A DNA stretch of 64,000 bases from Scleropages formosus (GCF_900964775.1 NC_041806.1:38397638-38461637), one strand, 5' to 3'. Positions 1 to 12,990 are shown, numbered from the stretch's first letter. The notes: generated from the letters alone by a model not told the origin. Translations and numbers: made by a program.

Positions 1-657
1 TCAATAGCTGGTTCAAGTCCTTTTCCCTGCATGCCAATCTTAGAAAAGAATAGTACAATTTGGCTTTATAAACAATGCAATAAAGACAGTGTATAGCCTA
101 GGTACATTACCTCTGCTTTTAAGTGCAGGATTCCGTTGTAGGACCATAACTAGTTCCCTGAAAACACGATGGCAGGTGAAAATACACATTTAGCGCTATT
201 AGGTATGGGAAAAACTGTGATGTATTCCCAGCTACCCCTACTACACCCCTTTACATTTATCTAACCACGCTAAGACATCACCAAACTACCGAAAGTGGAA
301 ATCAGAGGAAATCTGAAGTACAAGAGCAAAAAAAGATCACAGCAGCAGCACTCAAACACAAGCAATGGGATTCTGGGTATTGCGGGTGTGTTCACTTTCT
401 ACACTGCTTGGACTGAGAAGGGTTGGTATCCCATGCAGTTCCTTCATCTACATGCAGAGTAATCGGCTAAGGAGCGTTATTATTAAAAGTGGTAATTAAC
501 CGGCAAAATGTATAGAAAAATTCTTAGGATATAATAATGAAAAAAATGATTGCTAAGCAAGTGAAGCTAGTACTTGCACTGCAAATGTCCATTAATTTCA
601 ACTGACTCGTTAACCTACTGTGTTCATTTAATCCCAGAAAAGCATTTATTCTCTTAC

Positions 658-2096
658 TTCAAACATATCATGGGGCAATCCATAGGCCTGCAATGTGGCC
701 TCCAGCATGACCTCCTTGGGCATGTAACCAGAGGAATCAAACAGCACGTTTCCTTGAACTACACCCATTTTGTAGTTCTGGGAGAATTCTCTGAAGTGTT
801 TTGGGGAGGGTAACTTGTTATCCTGCAAGGCATCTATGATCTTCTGCTTTATGCTGTGTTAAAGGACAGAGGTGAGCACAGATTTAGGAGCTAATGGTAA
901 CAGTTTGGGTTGAAAAATTTTTACTGCTGGTTGTTGATGCAAAATGGTCCTGTTTACATACTCCTCATATGCAGTGTTATTTGAGGACAGGATGTTAGCA
1001 AGATAGGAGGCTATAAAGCTCTGAGCTTGTGGGTCTTTCTCTGTAGGCAGAGCGTTGATCACTTGAGCTATATCGGCAGCTTCGGGGTCCCTCATGAGGA
1101 TCAGATAGGCAGCCACTCGTTTCTGCAAAGGGCTAGCACTGTCCAACACGATCTGCAGGAGAACATGACGGACCTGGAAGGAAATCCACACAGTTGGGTA
1201 TGTCATGAGAACACACTTATCGTATCATTTGTTTGCCTTGATGGTACTCATTTGAAATAGTGGGGCGAGTTGTGAGGGGCTTTGATCAAAGAATTAATGT
1301 ATGAAATACTGTTCGGAAGTTGAACAATTTAAATGAAATTTTACCTTAAATGTGCACAGGTTAAATTTGCCACATGAATGTACAAATGATGAAAAAAAGG
1401 GTTTGCATTACCTCTGCAGTGATGGTCATCTGACGTAAGGCCTGAATGGCAGCCTGCTGGACTGGCAGGGGTGCTGCAGGTTGGCTCACACATTGGAGCA
1501 GGACTGTTTTCAGACTTGATCTGGCAGCTTCCATGGCCTCTCCCATGTTTCCTAAAACCTGGGAAATGGCAGAACAGCAGTGGTTCCATTTTTAGAACAA
1601 AACCTTTTCTCAGTGCATCGTGAAAACATTCACATCACTGGTAGGCGAGAAAAATAAAGACTACCCTTAGGGTCAGGAAGGTCATGTCCTTGTTACCATT
1701 ACACTCAGTACCCAGCAACGATGCCATGAACTCAGACACTGCAGTGATCTCAGGCGTGACTTTCTGTTCACTTCTGTAGAGCCTGTTATTGAACACAGTG
1801 CAGCTTGTTCTCAATGTGAATTTAATCCATCAAAGCTCTGCAAATAGCCAATGTTGTGGTATTTGTCACTGATACTCTAATGAATACCACAATAATGATA
1901 TATAAAGGTAGGGTGCAGTAGGTTTGGCCTGTGCCCGCTCTCTGGTGGGTCTGGGGTTCAAGTCCCACTTGGGGAGCCTTGTGACAGACTGGTGTCCTGT
2001 CTAGAGTGTGTCTCCTATCCCCTTGGCTGTGCGCTCTGTGTTGCTGGGTTAGGCTGCAGTTCATTGCAACCCCACTTGGGACAAGTGGTTTCAGAC

Positions 2097-2130
<34 letters not shown>

Positions 2131-5100
2131 TGTGTGTGATATATAAATGTATCAATATAAGAACAATGCCAGTTAGCATAGATCATACTAATGTAAAAAT
2201 TCTAATTTTTCACATTATTATGGTCGCGACCATGTAACATGCAGTAAACCAAGCGTTTTCAAACAACAAGGAAGGAAAGTGTTCACTTACTTCCGGACGC
2301 TGTTACTCAAACCATACATGATGGCCTTGCTCTGCTTGAACTGCGCTATGGAGAGCATGTCCCGGACGTGGTGGCCGTTGGGGCTAAGCAGCAAGCCCAG
2401 GGCATAAACTGTGATGTCAACCACTGGAGCACTTCTGTCAAAGGTCCTGAGGATCTGCAGGATGGTGCTGATGCACTCTGGAGTTCCACACTGAGCCAGT
2501 GCTTGCCAAGTCAGGGAGCTGGACACCTTCATCATCTCTTTGACAGAAGCACTGAGGGTATTGTTACTGAGCCTACGCATCTCAGTCACCACCCTCTGGA
2601 AAAGAGGGGCTCGGAGACTGCCGTGCTGGGTCTGGGACAGAGTGCTGAGCTTCTTCAGGGGTCTCAGGACAGAATCTGCTGTCTCACTAGGGTCTTTGTC
2701 TTCAGCAAACTCCATGTACAGAGCTTTCCGGTTTGCTTCATCTGCTCAAACCATTACAGAAAATGACAGAAGTGGGCAAAGTAGACAAAAATAATAGTCA
2801 AGTAAAAACAGATGTCGGAGTAAATGTGAGAATACTTGTCCAAAAACCCAGATAAAAAGTTCCAGGCCAGAAGAACTATACAAGTATCAAGGTAGAGAAA
2901 TATGCAAACTGCACACGCTGAGCAGGATTCGAACCCCGCACCCGTTGAGCAGTACCGCCACATCCCGGCACGGCCGTAAATGCCCTCTAAAGAAATTCAA
3001 GTGGACTTAAAATCTTCTTTGTAGCTAACAGGAACTGAACATGCCCTGTCCCTTTATCCCTCTTCCTGAAAATTTCACGTATAATTTTTTAACTTCCTCT
3101 CACACAAGTAGTTAACAGCAATAGAAATAAAATATGAAGTGAAATTAATCTTACTAGGATTGAAGACTGTGTTGTCGCTCTTGCTGGAGTCCAGAAGAGT
3201 TAAATTCTGCTTTACCAGAGTTAAAATTCCATATTCCTGTCTATGTTAAAGAGGAAGAAGTAGCCAAGGTGAGTGGCTAAGAATTTAGTAGAGACAGTGA
3301 CCAGCACATACTGTATATAAGCACAAATGCCATCAGTAGGACTGCACATGATTTCGTGAACTTACTGTTGGGAAAAAGGCAGGAAAATGTGCTTCTCAGA
3401 GCAGGCGCCACTAGTCATGTGCTTCTTCATCTTGTCAAACGTATAGTTGCAGACCTGCATGCTGTCAATGAGGGTGGAGAGAGGGGTGTTCTACAGACAG
3501 ACAGGAAGGAATCTGCTATGAATTATAATTAGAAGGGAAATCCTGAAAATATGCAATTGGAGTAAAATACATATTTTTTTGCAGAGGGCTTTGTCTTTTC
3601 CTAGTTACATATCTGCCAATGTAAATGTACGTTTCGATCTCAGTCCCCAGGTGAACGTAAAATATAAACACACCATTCGGTAGTGGTGCTTAGTGACAGG
3701 TCTCACCATGCCGGAAATTAGTGCAAGAGGGCTGGTAAAGTCTTTTACTGGACGAAATTGGTCACAGTTGGACAAGTCCCTCACGACCGAGACTTCAGTG
3801 GCGATGTCCTCCCTTGCATTCACAGTGACCTCAGTCTCACACATCCCATGAACAGTTTCCTGAAATGTATAATACCGAGTTTCACATCCAGAGCGTGTGC
3901 CTCGTTGCTTTGTCAAACACAGTTGTACACCCTTATCCTCCATTATTTATTTGTAATTCTTTCTCAAAGACTGACTGAATACCAAAAAAAAGTACAGTAC
4001 CTTGCAAAAGTTTAAGGCGCTTGGTTGGGGAAAAGGCTGTACAGTGAGAATGCTTCCAAAAATAATGCTCTTAATTAATAAACTTCCTACAAAGCTTAGT
4101 AACCATCAATCAGCAAGAACTGCTTGGCGCAGGGGGTTTGGCTGGTCCCACTCTCTGCTGGGTCTGGGGTTCGAGTCCTGCTTGGGGTGCCTTACGATCA
4201 ATTGGTGTCCTATCCTGAGTGTGTCCCCTCCCCCTCCAGCCTTGCGTCCTGTGTTGCTGGGTTAGGCTCTGGTTCACCGTGTGTGTGTGTACATACTTTC
4301 TTTAAATACATACAAAACCCTTACTGTAATTCTGTAACTTTCTGCAAAAGGAATGCTTGGAAATGCAAAATATGCTCTTTCCCATTGACACTAATGCAGA
4401 AGACAGTAAATAACTGTCTAAAACAAATATTTTTCTGAAACATCTCAGTGCCTGAGACTTTTGCAGAATACTGTATAAATAAACTATTTATTCCAGCTGT
4501 GTACAGGTATATTTAAAAAAAAAAACCCTCCTCATTCTACTGCTGACATTTCTTTTAAAGCCTACATTTGGAACAGAGGTGAAAACAATGAATTTTTTTG
4601 TTTTGTTATATTTTATGTTTAAAGTGTTTTATCTTCTACCTTAAATTATAAATAAATACAGAAATTAGCTGAAGATTTGCTAATATCACAGTTGATATTT
4701 TTTCTCCTTGCCCCCTTTGACCGTCACCGATGATTTTGGTGTCAGTAACATCCACAGACAAAAGACAATTTGGACCAGTTAAAGGGAAGTGGTAAAAATA
4801 ACTTTAAACTGGACATGTGAAAAACTGGATATCAGGAGAGTGAATAAGGATAAGTGTATTTTTTTTTTTCATTTTGCAAAATACATGTATTCATCAGACC
4901 TGTATCTACAACTGTATTGTGAGGAAGCAAGAACACCACATATTATGATACATTGAAATTATCTCAGAAATGAGCTCTTGCCATGTTTTCTTTGTTCTCC
5001 TCATCCATCACAGGCACCAGCAGGGCTGAAATGATCCCTCTTTTGATATTTAGGATGGAGGTGAGCTCACCGTCCTCAGGAAACAATTTCACATCAGTGT

Positions 5101-8100
5101 TCTTTTCCACCACGAACTTCAGCGAGTTCCTAGAAGTCAATATTTGCATTTCTTCATTTAGCTGACGCTTTCTCCAAAGCAACTTACAATGCTAAGGTAC
5201 AATTATCTACCCATTTATACAGCTGGGTAATTTTTACAGGAGAAATTTAGGAAAAGTACCTCGCTCAAGCAGTCTGCAGTCAGAGATGGGAATCAAACCT
5301 GCAACCTTTGGACGCAAAGGCAGTAGAACTAACTGCTACACTACCTGCTGTCCCAACCTGATGAATACATATCCAAACTATTCCTAGAGACTTCACATTG
5401 CAGAGGCTGATCATTGCTTGACTGACCATTGGTCGGTTTGTGCGTATGAGAACACACACACTCTTATGAAAACATACCTTTCCATGGCAGTTTTGAAAGC
5501 CAGAGAATTGGGAGCAGTTTCATGAAGTCCGGTATCAGACAATTCAGTCAGACTGCATTCCTTAGTGTGGAGGAGGAAGCTGCAGATCCGAGGGACCTCT
5601 ATCTCCACCTGCAGCATGTGGAGAAAAAAAAAAATTATAACAATAATTTTGTCAAGAGGTCAAGGAGCTTAAAAATAGAAAATGTGATCAGATTTCCTTA
5701 CCTTACAATTGACTCTGGGGCCACTTTTTAGTGTGGAAGTTCCACTCACACTGTTCTGGCTCTCTGCTATGTAGTTGTATTCATATTTCATCAAGGTCTT
5801 AAACCTTTTTGACACTAAAATTAAAATAGTTAATTTTGCAATTAATAACTGATAAGCGATTTTATTACGTAATCTGTGCACGGACTGTTTCTGTAAGTTG
5901 CAACAGTATATCAGAATAATCCATTGGGAAAATACCTCTGTTTATATTGATGTTATTGTCACTTGTATCAACCATATGTGCTCTGTTATTCGGGAATCTG
6001 TGTCACCTTGTTGAGAAGAGCATGGCAAAAAAATCTTTTAATTAAATAATTAAGTAGCTTTAACAGAACGCAAACAGTATCTTTGGCTTAAAATGGCAAC
6101 CGGATATTCTGTATAGGCTTCCCTCATCTAACAAGCATAGATGATTCCAGTAAATGTGTTTCTACAGTGAATTCTCCTAAAACCACCTAATTATAATACC
6201 GTGTAATAGCAGAAAAATAAGCAATGTGTTCCTGAACCATAGAAGTTCACTTGTTTTACATTTATTCATTTAGCTGATACTATTTTTTTACTGGAGGAAT
6301 TTGCAGTAAATACCTTGCTCAAGGGTATTACAACTGGAGGTAGGAATTGAACCTGCAACCTTTGGGTGCATAGGTTGTCCTCATTTTTCACTAAACATTC
6401 AAAATATTTGCCTTATCCTTTAAAAACTGTGAAAATGTCATTCTAAACCAAATAAAGACTCAAAGTGTTTTGCAAACTTTTAAATTCAGGCTTAAGACTC
6501 AAATGTTCCAAATTGCTTGTAAATAACACATTTCCTTAAATTTTTTTCTATCCTTTTTCTATCTTCAATTTACAGTTATTTTCTCCTGGTATTTTGTTGG
6601 GCAGGATGGTGCCACAGTTGGTAGCAATGGTGCCTCACAGCTTCTGAGTTGTAGGTTAAAACCTGGTTTACACCTAATGCCTGGATAGACTCGAGAGCAC
6701 AGTGATTCTTCACCAGACAAGCCTTTATTTATGATGGATGGATGGATGGATGTTTTATTCCTGTTACAATTTTTTGAGATATTAATAATTTTTTTTTTTG
6801 CTTCAGTCACATTAGATTTATTTATTGGCTATGAATCATATTGATATTGACTTTATAAAAAAAAATAGAAATAAAGCCTGAAGCAATTCTTTGAATTCTG
6901 AATTCCTGTCAGCATTCAAGAAGGACTTTTAAAACATATCTCTTTTAGACTTTCTTTTCTCTGGATCTCCTAAGAGCTTCATAAATTTGAATCACACTAT
7001 ATTGCATGATCACCTTTGCATTTTCTATCAGGCTCATTTCTATCGGCAACTAATGTGAGCTGGTGTATTTGGACCATAAATATCTGTTTCTTGATAGGGT
7101 TCTGTCTGTATCTAAAGTTCTTTGAGTTTTGTGAAATGTGCTATTTTACTCTGAGCTCTGTGTCACTTTACAGAGAAGTGGGTGGCATGGTGGCACAGTG
7201 GCACAGCAAATAGCACTGCTGTCTCACAGTGCCTGGGTGGCATGAGAGAATGTGGGTTTGATCCCTGCTCAGTCTGTGTGGAGTTTGTATGTTCTCCCTG
7301 TGTCTGTGAGGGTTTGCTCTTGTTTCCACCCACAGTCCGAAGATGTGCTGTTCAGGTTCCCCATAGTGTGAGTGACACAGAGAGAGTGTTTTACTAATGT
7401 ATGGATGAGTGACCCATTGTAAGTAGTGTATCTAGCAGTGTAAGTCACCACAGTGAATAAGGTGTGTGGGCTGGTAGCACTACATAGTACCTGTTGTAAC
7501 TCATTTTGGAGAAAAGCATCTGCTAAGTGAATAAATGTAAGTGTCTAAATAAATAAATGCAAAACAAGTATTACAATTACCATAATCACTAATTACTCTT
7601 ATAACCACTGTCTTCTGAGTTATTTGCAAAATATCAATTTGGATAAATTAATAGTAAATCAAATCAGTCATTTTCATAATGATATTGCCTTTCAAGTATT
7701 TTTTATCAATCAACAAACCAACCAATGTCAACAACCGCTAGTCCTGACTGGGGTCGCGGCGAGTCGGGGCCTCACCCCGTAACGCAGGGAGCAAGGCCGA
7801 AGGGGGAGGGCACACACCCTGGACGAGGCGCCAGTCCATCGCAAGGAATCCCACTTTATTATAAACTGAGAGGTTCCTTGTTTTTTTGTATTTTGAACAA
7901 AAGACCTTTGTTTTAAGCTTTTTTTGCTTTAAGGTTTATTTATTCTGGTAAAGGATGGTTCTACAATATGCTAAAAAGTCACAAAGGTTCTGAGAGATGC
8001 TTGTTGACCAGCACATGGCTATGAAATAACCAAGATGTCATATTCAGTACCATAATAACATGAGGACTGTGTTTATCCTTCCTACTTTCCTGGCTTCTCT

Positions 8101-8616
8101 TTGGTAATTGGTAAGAATGGCTGACGTATATTACTATGGACTTACACAAACACTGGGCCTCTGCTTCAGCACTTTCCATGTCTTGAGATTCTGAAGCAAA
8201 GTGACAGTCACATAAATCAAACTTATACTTTTGCTATTATTTTGGAAATGCATATTTTTCAAAATCCGTCTGTAATATTTTCACATTCGCTTATGTCCGC
8301 TTGGTCATGAAATTAAAAACATGGTCAACAAACATATTCAATATACGCAACAGTTACCTTACAACCTACCACAAATACTTTACATTCCTTATATTTTAAT
8401 TAAAGTATCATTTTTGTAAAGGTTTACTCATGCATAGTGCAAGTTATAATTATAAGCATCATTTTTATATAGTATAGGAATTGGTAACGAGAAGAGCAAA
8501 GTTTTACTTTCAACTGGCCAGTTTTAGAGTTTGTTTTGAAGAGAGGTGCCCAGGTACTTACGGGCCAAAGCACAGAAGCTGAGAAGCATCAGCAGGTAGA
8601 GCTTAGTGCCCCCCAT
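658..8616 (-). CDS. apob: Apolipoprotein B, N-terminal part (13 exons; continues past the left edge)
   Basis: ApoB is the structural protein of VLDL and chylomicron-type particles; its N-terminal module takes up lipid with help from MTP. Exons read on the minus strand: 8616-8562, 5980-5936, 5814-5702, 5608-5478, 5129-4982, 3859-3707, 3490-3366, 3240-3155, 2741-2291, 1782-1665, 1558-1412, 1173-958, 846-658. Phases agree at every junction and give about 659 residues. Exon 1 encodes the signal peptide MGGTKLYLLMLLSFCALA. Segments that align with human ApoB include ILNIKRGIISALLVP, TPLSTLI, EKHIFLPFS and FREFSQNYK. Most introns are GT-AG; intron 5 appears to be GC-AG. The exon 12/13 junction is the least certain, and the tiny exon 2 is inferred from phase alone. 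The lipid-binding C-terminal bulk lies outside the window. Two apob copies exist in many teleosts; which one this is cannot be said here. Confidence 0.93.
1909..2140 (+). mobile_element. tRNA-derived SINE, family A, in apob intron 9
   Basis: The copy has an A-box-like start (GGTGCAGTAGGTTTGG), a B-box-like GGGTTCAAGTCC, the family core and a (GT)n tail. It lies between apob exons 9 and 10, on the strand opposite to the gene. Confidence 0.85.
4122..4291 (+). mobile_element. tRNA-derived SINE, family A, in apob intron 5
   Basis: This copy shares the box B (GGGTTCGAGTCCTGCTTGGG) and core of the other family A copies and ends in a short GT run. The end of the core is missing. Confidence 0.82.
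4974..4981 (-). promoter_or_regulatory. apob: Non-canonical GC splice donor of apob intron 5
   Basis: Exon 5 must end in phase 0 to join exon 6 (GAA ACT). The only fitting site is ATG followed by GCAAGA, with no GT within the next 25 bases. This makes intron 5 a likely GC-AG intron. Confidence 0.55.
5148..5356 (-). mobile_element. tRNA-derived SINE, family B (V-SINE-like), in apob intron 4
   Basis: Read on the minus strand it starts with a tRNA-like head (AGTGTAGCAGTTAG and a box B) and ends in AGCTGAATGAA-like sequence. Its 3' end abuts the 5' side of apob exon 5, so the intron's acceptor lies right beside the SINE tail. Confidence 0.75.
6258..6382 (-). mobile_element. Partial family B SINE in apob intron 1
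   Basis: The copy keeps the 3' tail (ATTTATTCATTTAGCTGA on the plus strand) and the box B region but has lost part of the middle. Confidence 0.65.
6737..6752. repeat. (GGAT)n microsatellite
   Basis: A short perfect GGAT tetranucleotide run lies in apob intron 1. Confidence 0.8.
7174..7545 (+). mobile_element. Long tRNA-headed SINE, family C, in apob intron 1
   Basis: It starts GGTGGCATGGTGGCACAGTG, then box B (GGTTTGATCC), a long body including GTTCTCCCTGTGTCTGTGAG, and a tail ending in CTAAGTGAATAAATGTAA. A near-identical copy is at 31706-32036 and a reverse copy at 59577-59860, which defines the family internally. Confidence 0.8.
7722..7855 (-). mobile_element. Truncated family A SINE in apob intron 1
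   Basis: This is the 3' half of family A in reverse: GGGGTCGCGGCGAGTC, then the GGGAGGGCACACACCC core. The tRNA-like head is missing. Confidence 0.7.
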
Positions 8617-8712
8617 GATGGGTTTGAAAAAGCTCTTCTGCTGACTGAGTCGTTTTTGCCCAGACTACCACACACAGACTGCCTCCCCAAGTCCAGTGCC
8701 TCCTTTTAATGC
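8617..8712 (-). promoter_or_regulatory. apob: apob proximal promoter and 5' UTR
   Basis: On the minus strand an ATTAAAAGG stretch (8701-8710) sits about 90 bases before the start codon and could act as a degenerate TATA box, placing transcription start near 8675. This fits a liver or intestine gene with a focused promoter. It was found by position and motif only. Confidence 0.4.
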
Positions 8713-8719
8713 CACAGTC

Positions 8720-9945
8720 TGTTAGGGGAGTTGCTTAAATGCTGATATAGCTCCAAAGGTCAGGTGTTCTATTCTGAAGGCCAATGGCAGTAATGTGAAA
8801 AGAATATGCAGGGCTGTCAGTCAACCCAAGATCCAAAGGTACAACTGCAGGCCCTGAACATTCGTATTGCTCTTCAGCTATCTAATGGTTTTTGCAAAAA
8901 AAAAAAAAACAAATACAGATGACTGATGAGCAAATGTAAATGGATGTTTCCAATATTGAAGTTTACAGAATGAAAATGTTTATTATTTTAATTCAAATAA
9001 GAAATAATATCATATATTACATGTTTTAGTGAAAGGATTAAACTTTGCTAAATTGCATTAAACACTTTAATGCAATCAGATCTGTCATTGTGGATTTTTT
9101 AAAGTATGTACAGGACTGTACATATGTGCATATATAATTTGCTCAAACCATCATGTTAAATATTTTGAAAAATGGAAAAATGTATGACAACATACTAACC
9201 CGATACTGAATGGCACTGTGCTCCTTAATTCTTTATTAATAAAATATCGGCAGACTAATAACATGCCATACATTTGTCACACTGTATACAGGATGTCCTC
9301 GATACTTCTTTTGACCTGCAAAAAAGGTAAGAAAAGTGATTTCACGGGTAAAAATATTGGTGGAGTGGATCAATAGTTTTGTTTTTCGGTACATGGACAG
9401 AAAGACTGCCAAAGAAATGTGTGCCAGATGTAGAATTAAGCCAGTCTCTGAACCTCTGACAAACAGAATAAGGCAAAGTTAATGATTCTCAAGAAACTCT
9501 CAGAATGGCTGCATATTTTGTTATTACGGTTTTTTCTCAATTGCTTAAACACAATTACCAAAAAGTGTAACACCTTTTTAAAACTTTTGGGTAAAGACAT
9601 CACAGCAGAAGACTACAGAGGGTAGATACTCCACACTTCTTCCTAACTTCACATCTAATTTGATTTCAGTTTTTGTGCTGACAATGCTGTAGAGTTATGC
9701 AACTAATCAAAGCACCCAACTGCAGTAATTATTTTGTGTGGCATGTGTACTTACTATCACACAAAAGTGATCCCTGTTATGGAGTCACTGATTATAGAAA
9801 TAATTTGGAAACGCCCCAACGGCCCAGGCACTGCAAGGCAGCAGCAACTCTCCACACACTTTTCCCTATTATAGTAAAACAAATTCAGTTCTGGTTAGAA
9901 AATAAAACGATGCCAAGAAATCTTTTAACAGCTTTTCTCAATTGC
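8720..9945. other. AT-rich intergenic DNA, no gene seen
   Basis: Upstream of apob. It holds short A/T runs and no repeat copy or coding exon that I recognise. Confidence 0.6.
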
Positions 9946-9947
9946 TT

Positions 9948-10137
9948 ACACACACAGTCTGAAACCACTTGTAGGGAGTCGGAGCCTAACCCAGCAACAC
10001 AGGGCAGAAGGCTAGAGTGGGTGGGGACACACCCTGGATGGGACACCAGTCCGTCTCAAGGCACCCCAAGCAGGACTCAAACCCGAGACCCACTGGCGAG
10101 CAGGACCCAGTCCAACCCACTGCACCACCGCGCTCCC
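9948..10137 (-). mobile_element. tRNA-derived SINE, family A
   Basis: A near full-length reverse copy. Box B reads GGGTTTGAGTCCTGCTTGGG on the minus strand. A 264-residue open frame on the plus strand crosses this element and is not a gene. Confidence 0.82.
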
Positions 10138-10354
10138 AATTGCTTACACACAACTATTAAAAAAAAGCAAGCATTTTTAAAACTTTCAGGCAAACTCTGT
10201 AACAGTTCCATGATATGTTGTACTGCAGTTAGATTACTGTCATTAATAATTACCAGAGGATCTTGCACAATTTGCAGCTATTTGCTTTTCTTTTCCTTAC
10301 CAATGGACTGGAGAGGACAAAGCAGAAAAACTGTGTTCGGAATATCAGCACTAT

Positions 10355-10620
10355 ATACAGGCAGTGTGATGGTAGAGCAAGTGGTGCTGCTGCACCACAG
10401 CTGCGATGTGGGTTTGGATGAAGGTTCAAATTGGCCCTGTTTCTGTCGCTTTTCCCCACCGTCCAAAAACGTGTGCCAGGATAAATGGTGACGTAAAAAA
10501 ATGACTGAATATGTGCCGCATTGCTTTCCTGTGTGAACGGGAAGGTTACTGAAAGTAGCTAAGTGTAGTGTATCTATTGTATGTATTATTGTAACTTACC
10601 TTGGCCTTCTTTTATCCATT
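10355..10620 (+). mobile_element. Diverged tRNA-headed SINE, family C-like
   Basis: It has a GATGGTAGAGCAAGTGG head, a degraded box B and a body about CCGTCCAAAAACGTGTG that resembles the middle of family C. The copy is old. Confidence 0.5.
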
Positions 10621-10659
10621 TGCTGTCTCTGGCAATAGTAATAATAATAACAATAATCC

Positions 10660-10866
10660 CACACACACGGTCTGAAACCACTTGTCCCAAGTGGGGTCGC
10701 AGCAAGCCGGAGCCTAACCCGACAACACAGGGCGCAAGGCTGGAGGGGGAAGGGACACACTCAGGATGGGACGCCAGTCCGTCGCAAGGCACCCCAAGCA
10801 GGACTTGAACCCCTGACCCACCAAAGAGCAGGCTATGGCCAAACCTGCTGCACCACTGCACACCCC
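10660..10866 (-). mobile_element. tRNA-derived SINE, family A
   Basis: A full-length reverse copy. Its 5' end (right side) directly abuts a long TAA/GAA trinucleotide tract. Confidence 0.85.
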
Positions 10867-10938
<72 letters not shown>

Positions 10939-10955
10939 AAGAAGAAGAAGAAGAA
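10867..10955. repeat. Compound (TAA)n(GAA)n trinucleotide repeat
   Basis: About 45 bases of pure TAA units pass without interruption into about 42 bases of pure GAA units. Confidence 0.95.
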
Positions 10956-11628
10956 TGACAGTATTATAGAATAACAAATTAAAGAAAATTGTTTTAGTCT
11001 GTTGTGTCATGACAAGTAATGTATAGTATACCAGTAGTTTCTGTGCATAATGACAGTTACCGCAACAGCATGTAGTGATGCACACACAGCCAGACAGAAA
11101 AAACTGACGAGACAGCAGCATGGACCACGACCCCAACTTCTTTAGCTAGAGTAAACAAGTCAACAGAAGTATTTCAGCTGTGAGCACAACAGAGTACTAT
11201 GTTCCTGATTTCTGGAGGATTTATGTAATTTAGTGCACTGGAGACGTTTGTACAGGTTTATATGGATGATTGCTATTATTTCACTCTCCCTGCTGTTGTG
11301 AAATGAATAGAAGAGGCAATGAAGCACACAAAAAAATCTAAATATACTTTTTCCCTGCTAGTCATGACCAGATTATTAAATTTGTTTTTGATTTTGCCCC
11401 CTATCAATTACATATCAGCACTGACCCTGCAAATGGTCTATTCATCTTAACTAAAGAGTGCCTGCCTGAGCACGCAGCCAAAAAGAAAGAGTTTGTGTTG
11501 ATGCTAAATAATATAATCCAAAGTTTGCTATGAAAAGTTAACAGCTCAGCTGTCAATGTCTGCCAATTCTACTTGTGTGCTGTTTGGAAATTTGATCAGT
11601 GTTTTGGGAATATTTACATAATTGACTG

Positions 11629-11843
11629 AGGGGGTTTGGTGGAGCAGCAGGTTTGGCTGGGTTCTGCTCTCCGGGGTTCGAGTCCCACTTAGGGTGCCTT
11701 TTGATGGACTGGCGTCCCATCCTGGGTGTGTCCCCTCCACCTCCAGCCTCATACCCTGTGTAGCTGGGTAGGGCTCTGGCTCACCGCGACCCCGCTTGGG
11801 ACAAGTGGCTTCAGCCAATGTGTGTGTGTGTGTGTGTGTGTGC
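11629..11843 (+). mobile_element. tRNA-derived SINE, family A
   Basis: It starts GGGGGTTTGGTGGAGCAGCA, carries box B (GGGTTCGAGTCC) and ends in (GT)n at 11819-11842. Confidence 0.85.
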
Positions 11844-12667
11844 ATAAGGACCAGATGAAGGAAGACTGTTCCAGAAGCTGTTTAAAATGTTTTTGTCCCT
11901 TTTTATACTTTGTCCAGCAGTAGAGCTTATATGGCACTTGGAAGTAAAAAAACAAGATATCCCTGCCTTTCGTGCAGTTTATGTTATTTTCTTATTTGGT
12001 GTGAGCATTATTCAGGTAATTAATTAATTAAATGACAGTTTAATACTTGATTAAAGTTGCTTTCATGAGTAGGCGAAGAATTACATTCTGTCACATATCT
12101 GATAAGCAAGAGGAAAAACGTAAGAACTGTTAAAATGCTGACAAAAATGTCTGAAACACCCGAAAAGTTGTGCAATATCTCACTCTGCTGGTGAACCAGG
12201 GAAATAGAGGGATCCCTGTGCTAAAGAGTAGATATGAAGTGTAAAGGGGTCATCGCAGTCTCCTCTGTCTGAAAGCCTTTATCAGCCACTCTACTGATGG
12301 TCATTGAGTGACGTAAAGGTGATGCGTGGGTGAATTCAACACTCTTTACAATAACAATGTAAAGTCAGAGAGTAGTCCATTACAAATGCGTGGTTTTTCA
12401 CGAAAAATACAGTGAGAATCATCAGAAATTTTGAACGTGTTTTGTGTTTGTGATGTTAGGAAGGTCGCTGATGTCAATAAAATGCTTGGAAAAGAAGAGA
12501 AAAATTTGGCAGCTCACAGGGTTATTTGCTTCAAGCTCATGTTCAACTGTCTTGTTCTTTTCAGATGTCTCAAGATACACTCAAACCTTGTGTTATGGCC
12601 ATCCAAGTTATGAAATCTGAAAATACAAACACTTCGTAGTTTTATTTATTTTTGATTGCACGTTCTT

Positions 12668-12990
12668 TGGGTCGCATGTTGGTACAATGGGTAGTGCTGC
12701 TCAGATATAGACCTGAGCCTGCCTTCATCTGTGGGGAGTTTACATGTTCGCCCTGCGACCAAACCCACTTCCACGTGGGTTTCCTACAAGTGCTCCCGGT
12801 TTTCTCTCACAGTCCAACTACATGTGTTTCAGGTTCACTTATTTACAATAATTTGACTGCAGTGTGTATGTGGCTATCCTGTGATGGATTGGCGTCCTGT
12901 CAAGGGCGCTCCCTTCCTACTCCAGTGAATCTTGGAAAGGTTGAGAAGCTCCACGACCCTGGAAAGGACAAGCGCCGAATGAAAATGAGT
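12668..12990 (+). mobile_element. Diverged tRNA-headed SINE, family C-like
   Basis: It begins TTGGTACAATGGGTAGTGC, continues with GTGGGGAGTTTACATG and CACAGTCCAACTACATG, and ends in a GGACAAGCGCCGAATGAAAA tail. This layout is common in fish SINEs. Confidence 0.6.

Noticed and set aside
9697-10491. 264-codon open frame on the plus strand
   Set aside because: It runs through a reverse family A SINE and unrelated AT-rich DNA; there is no domain and the SINE explains its middle.
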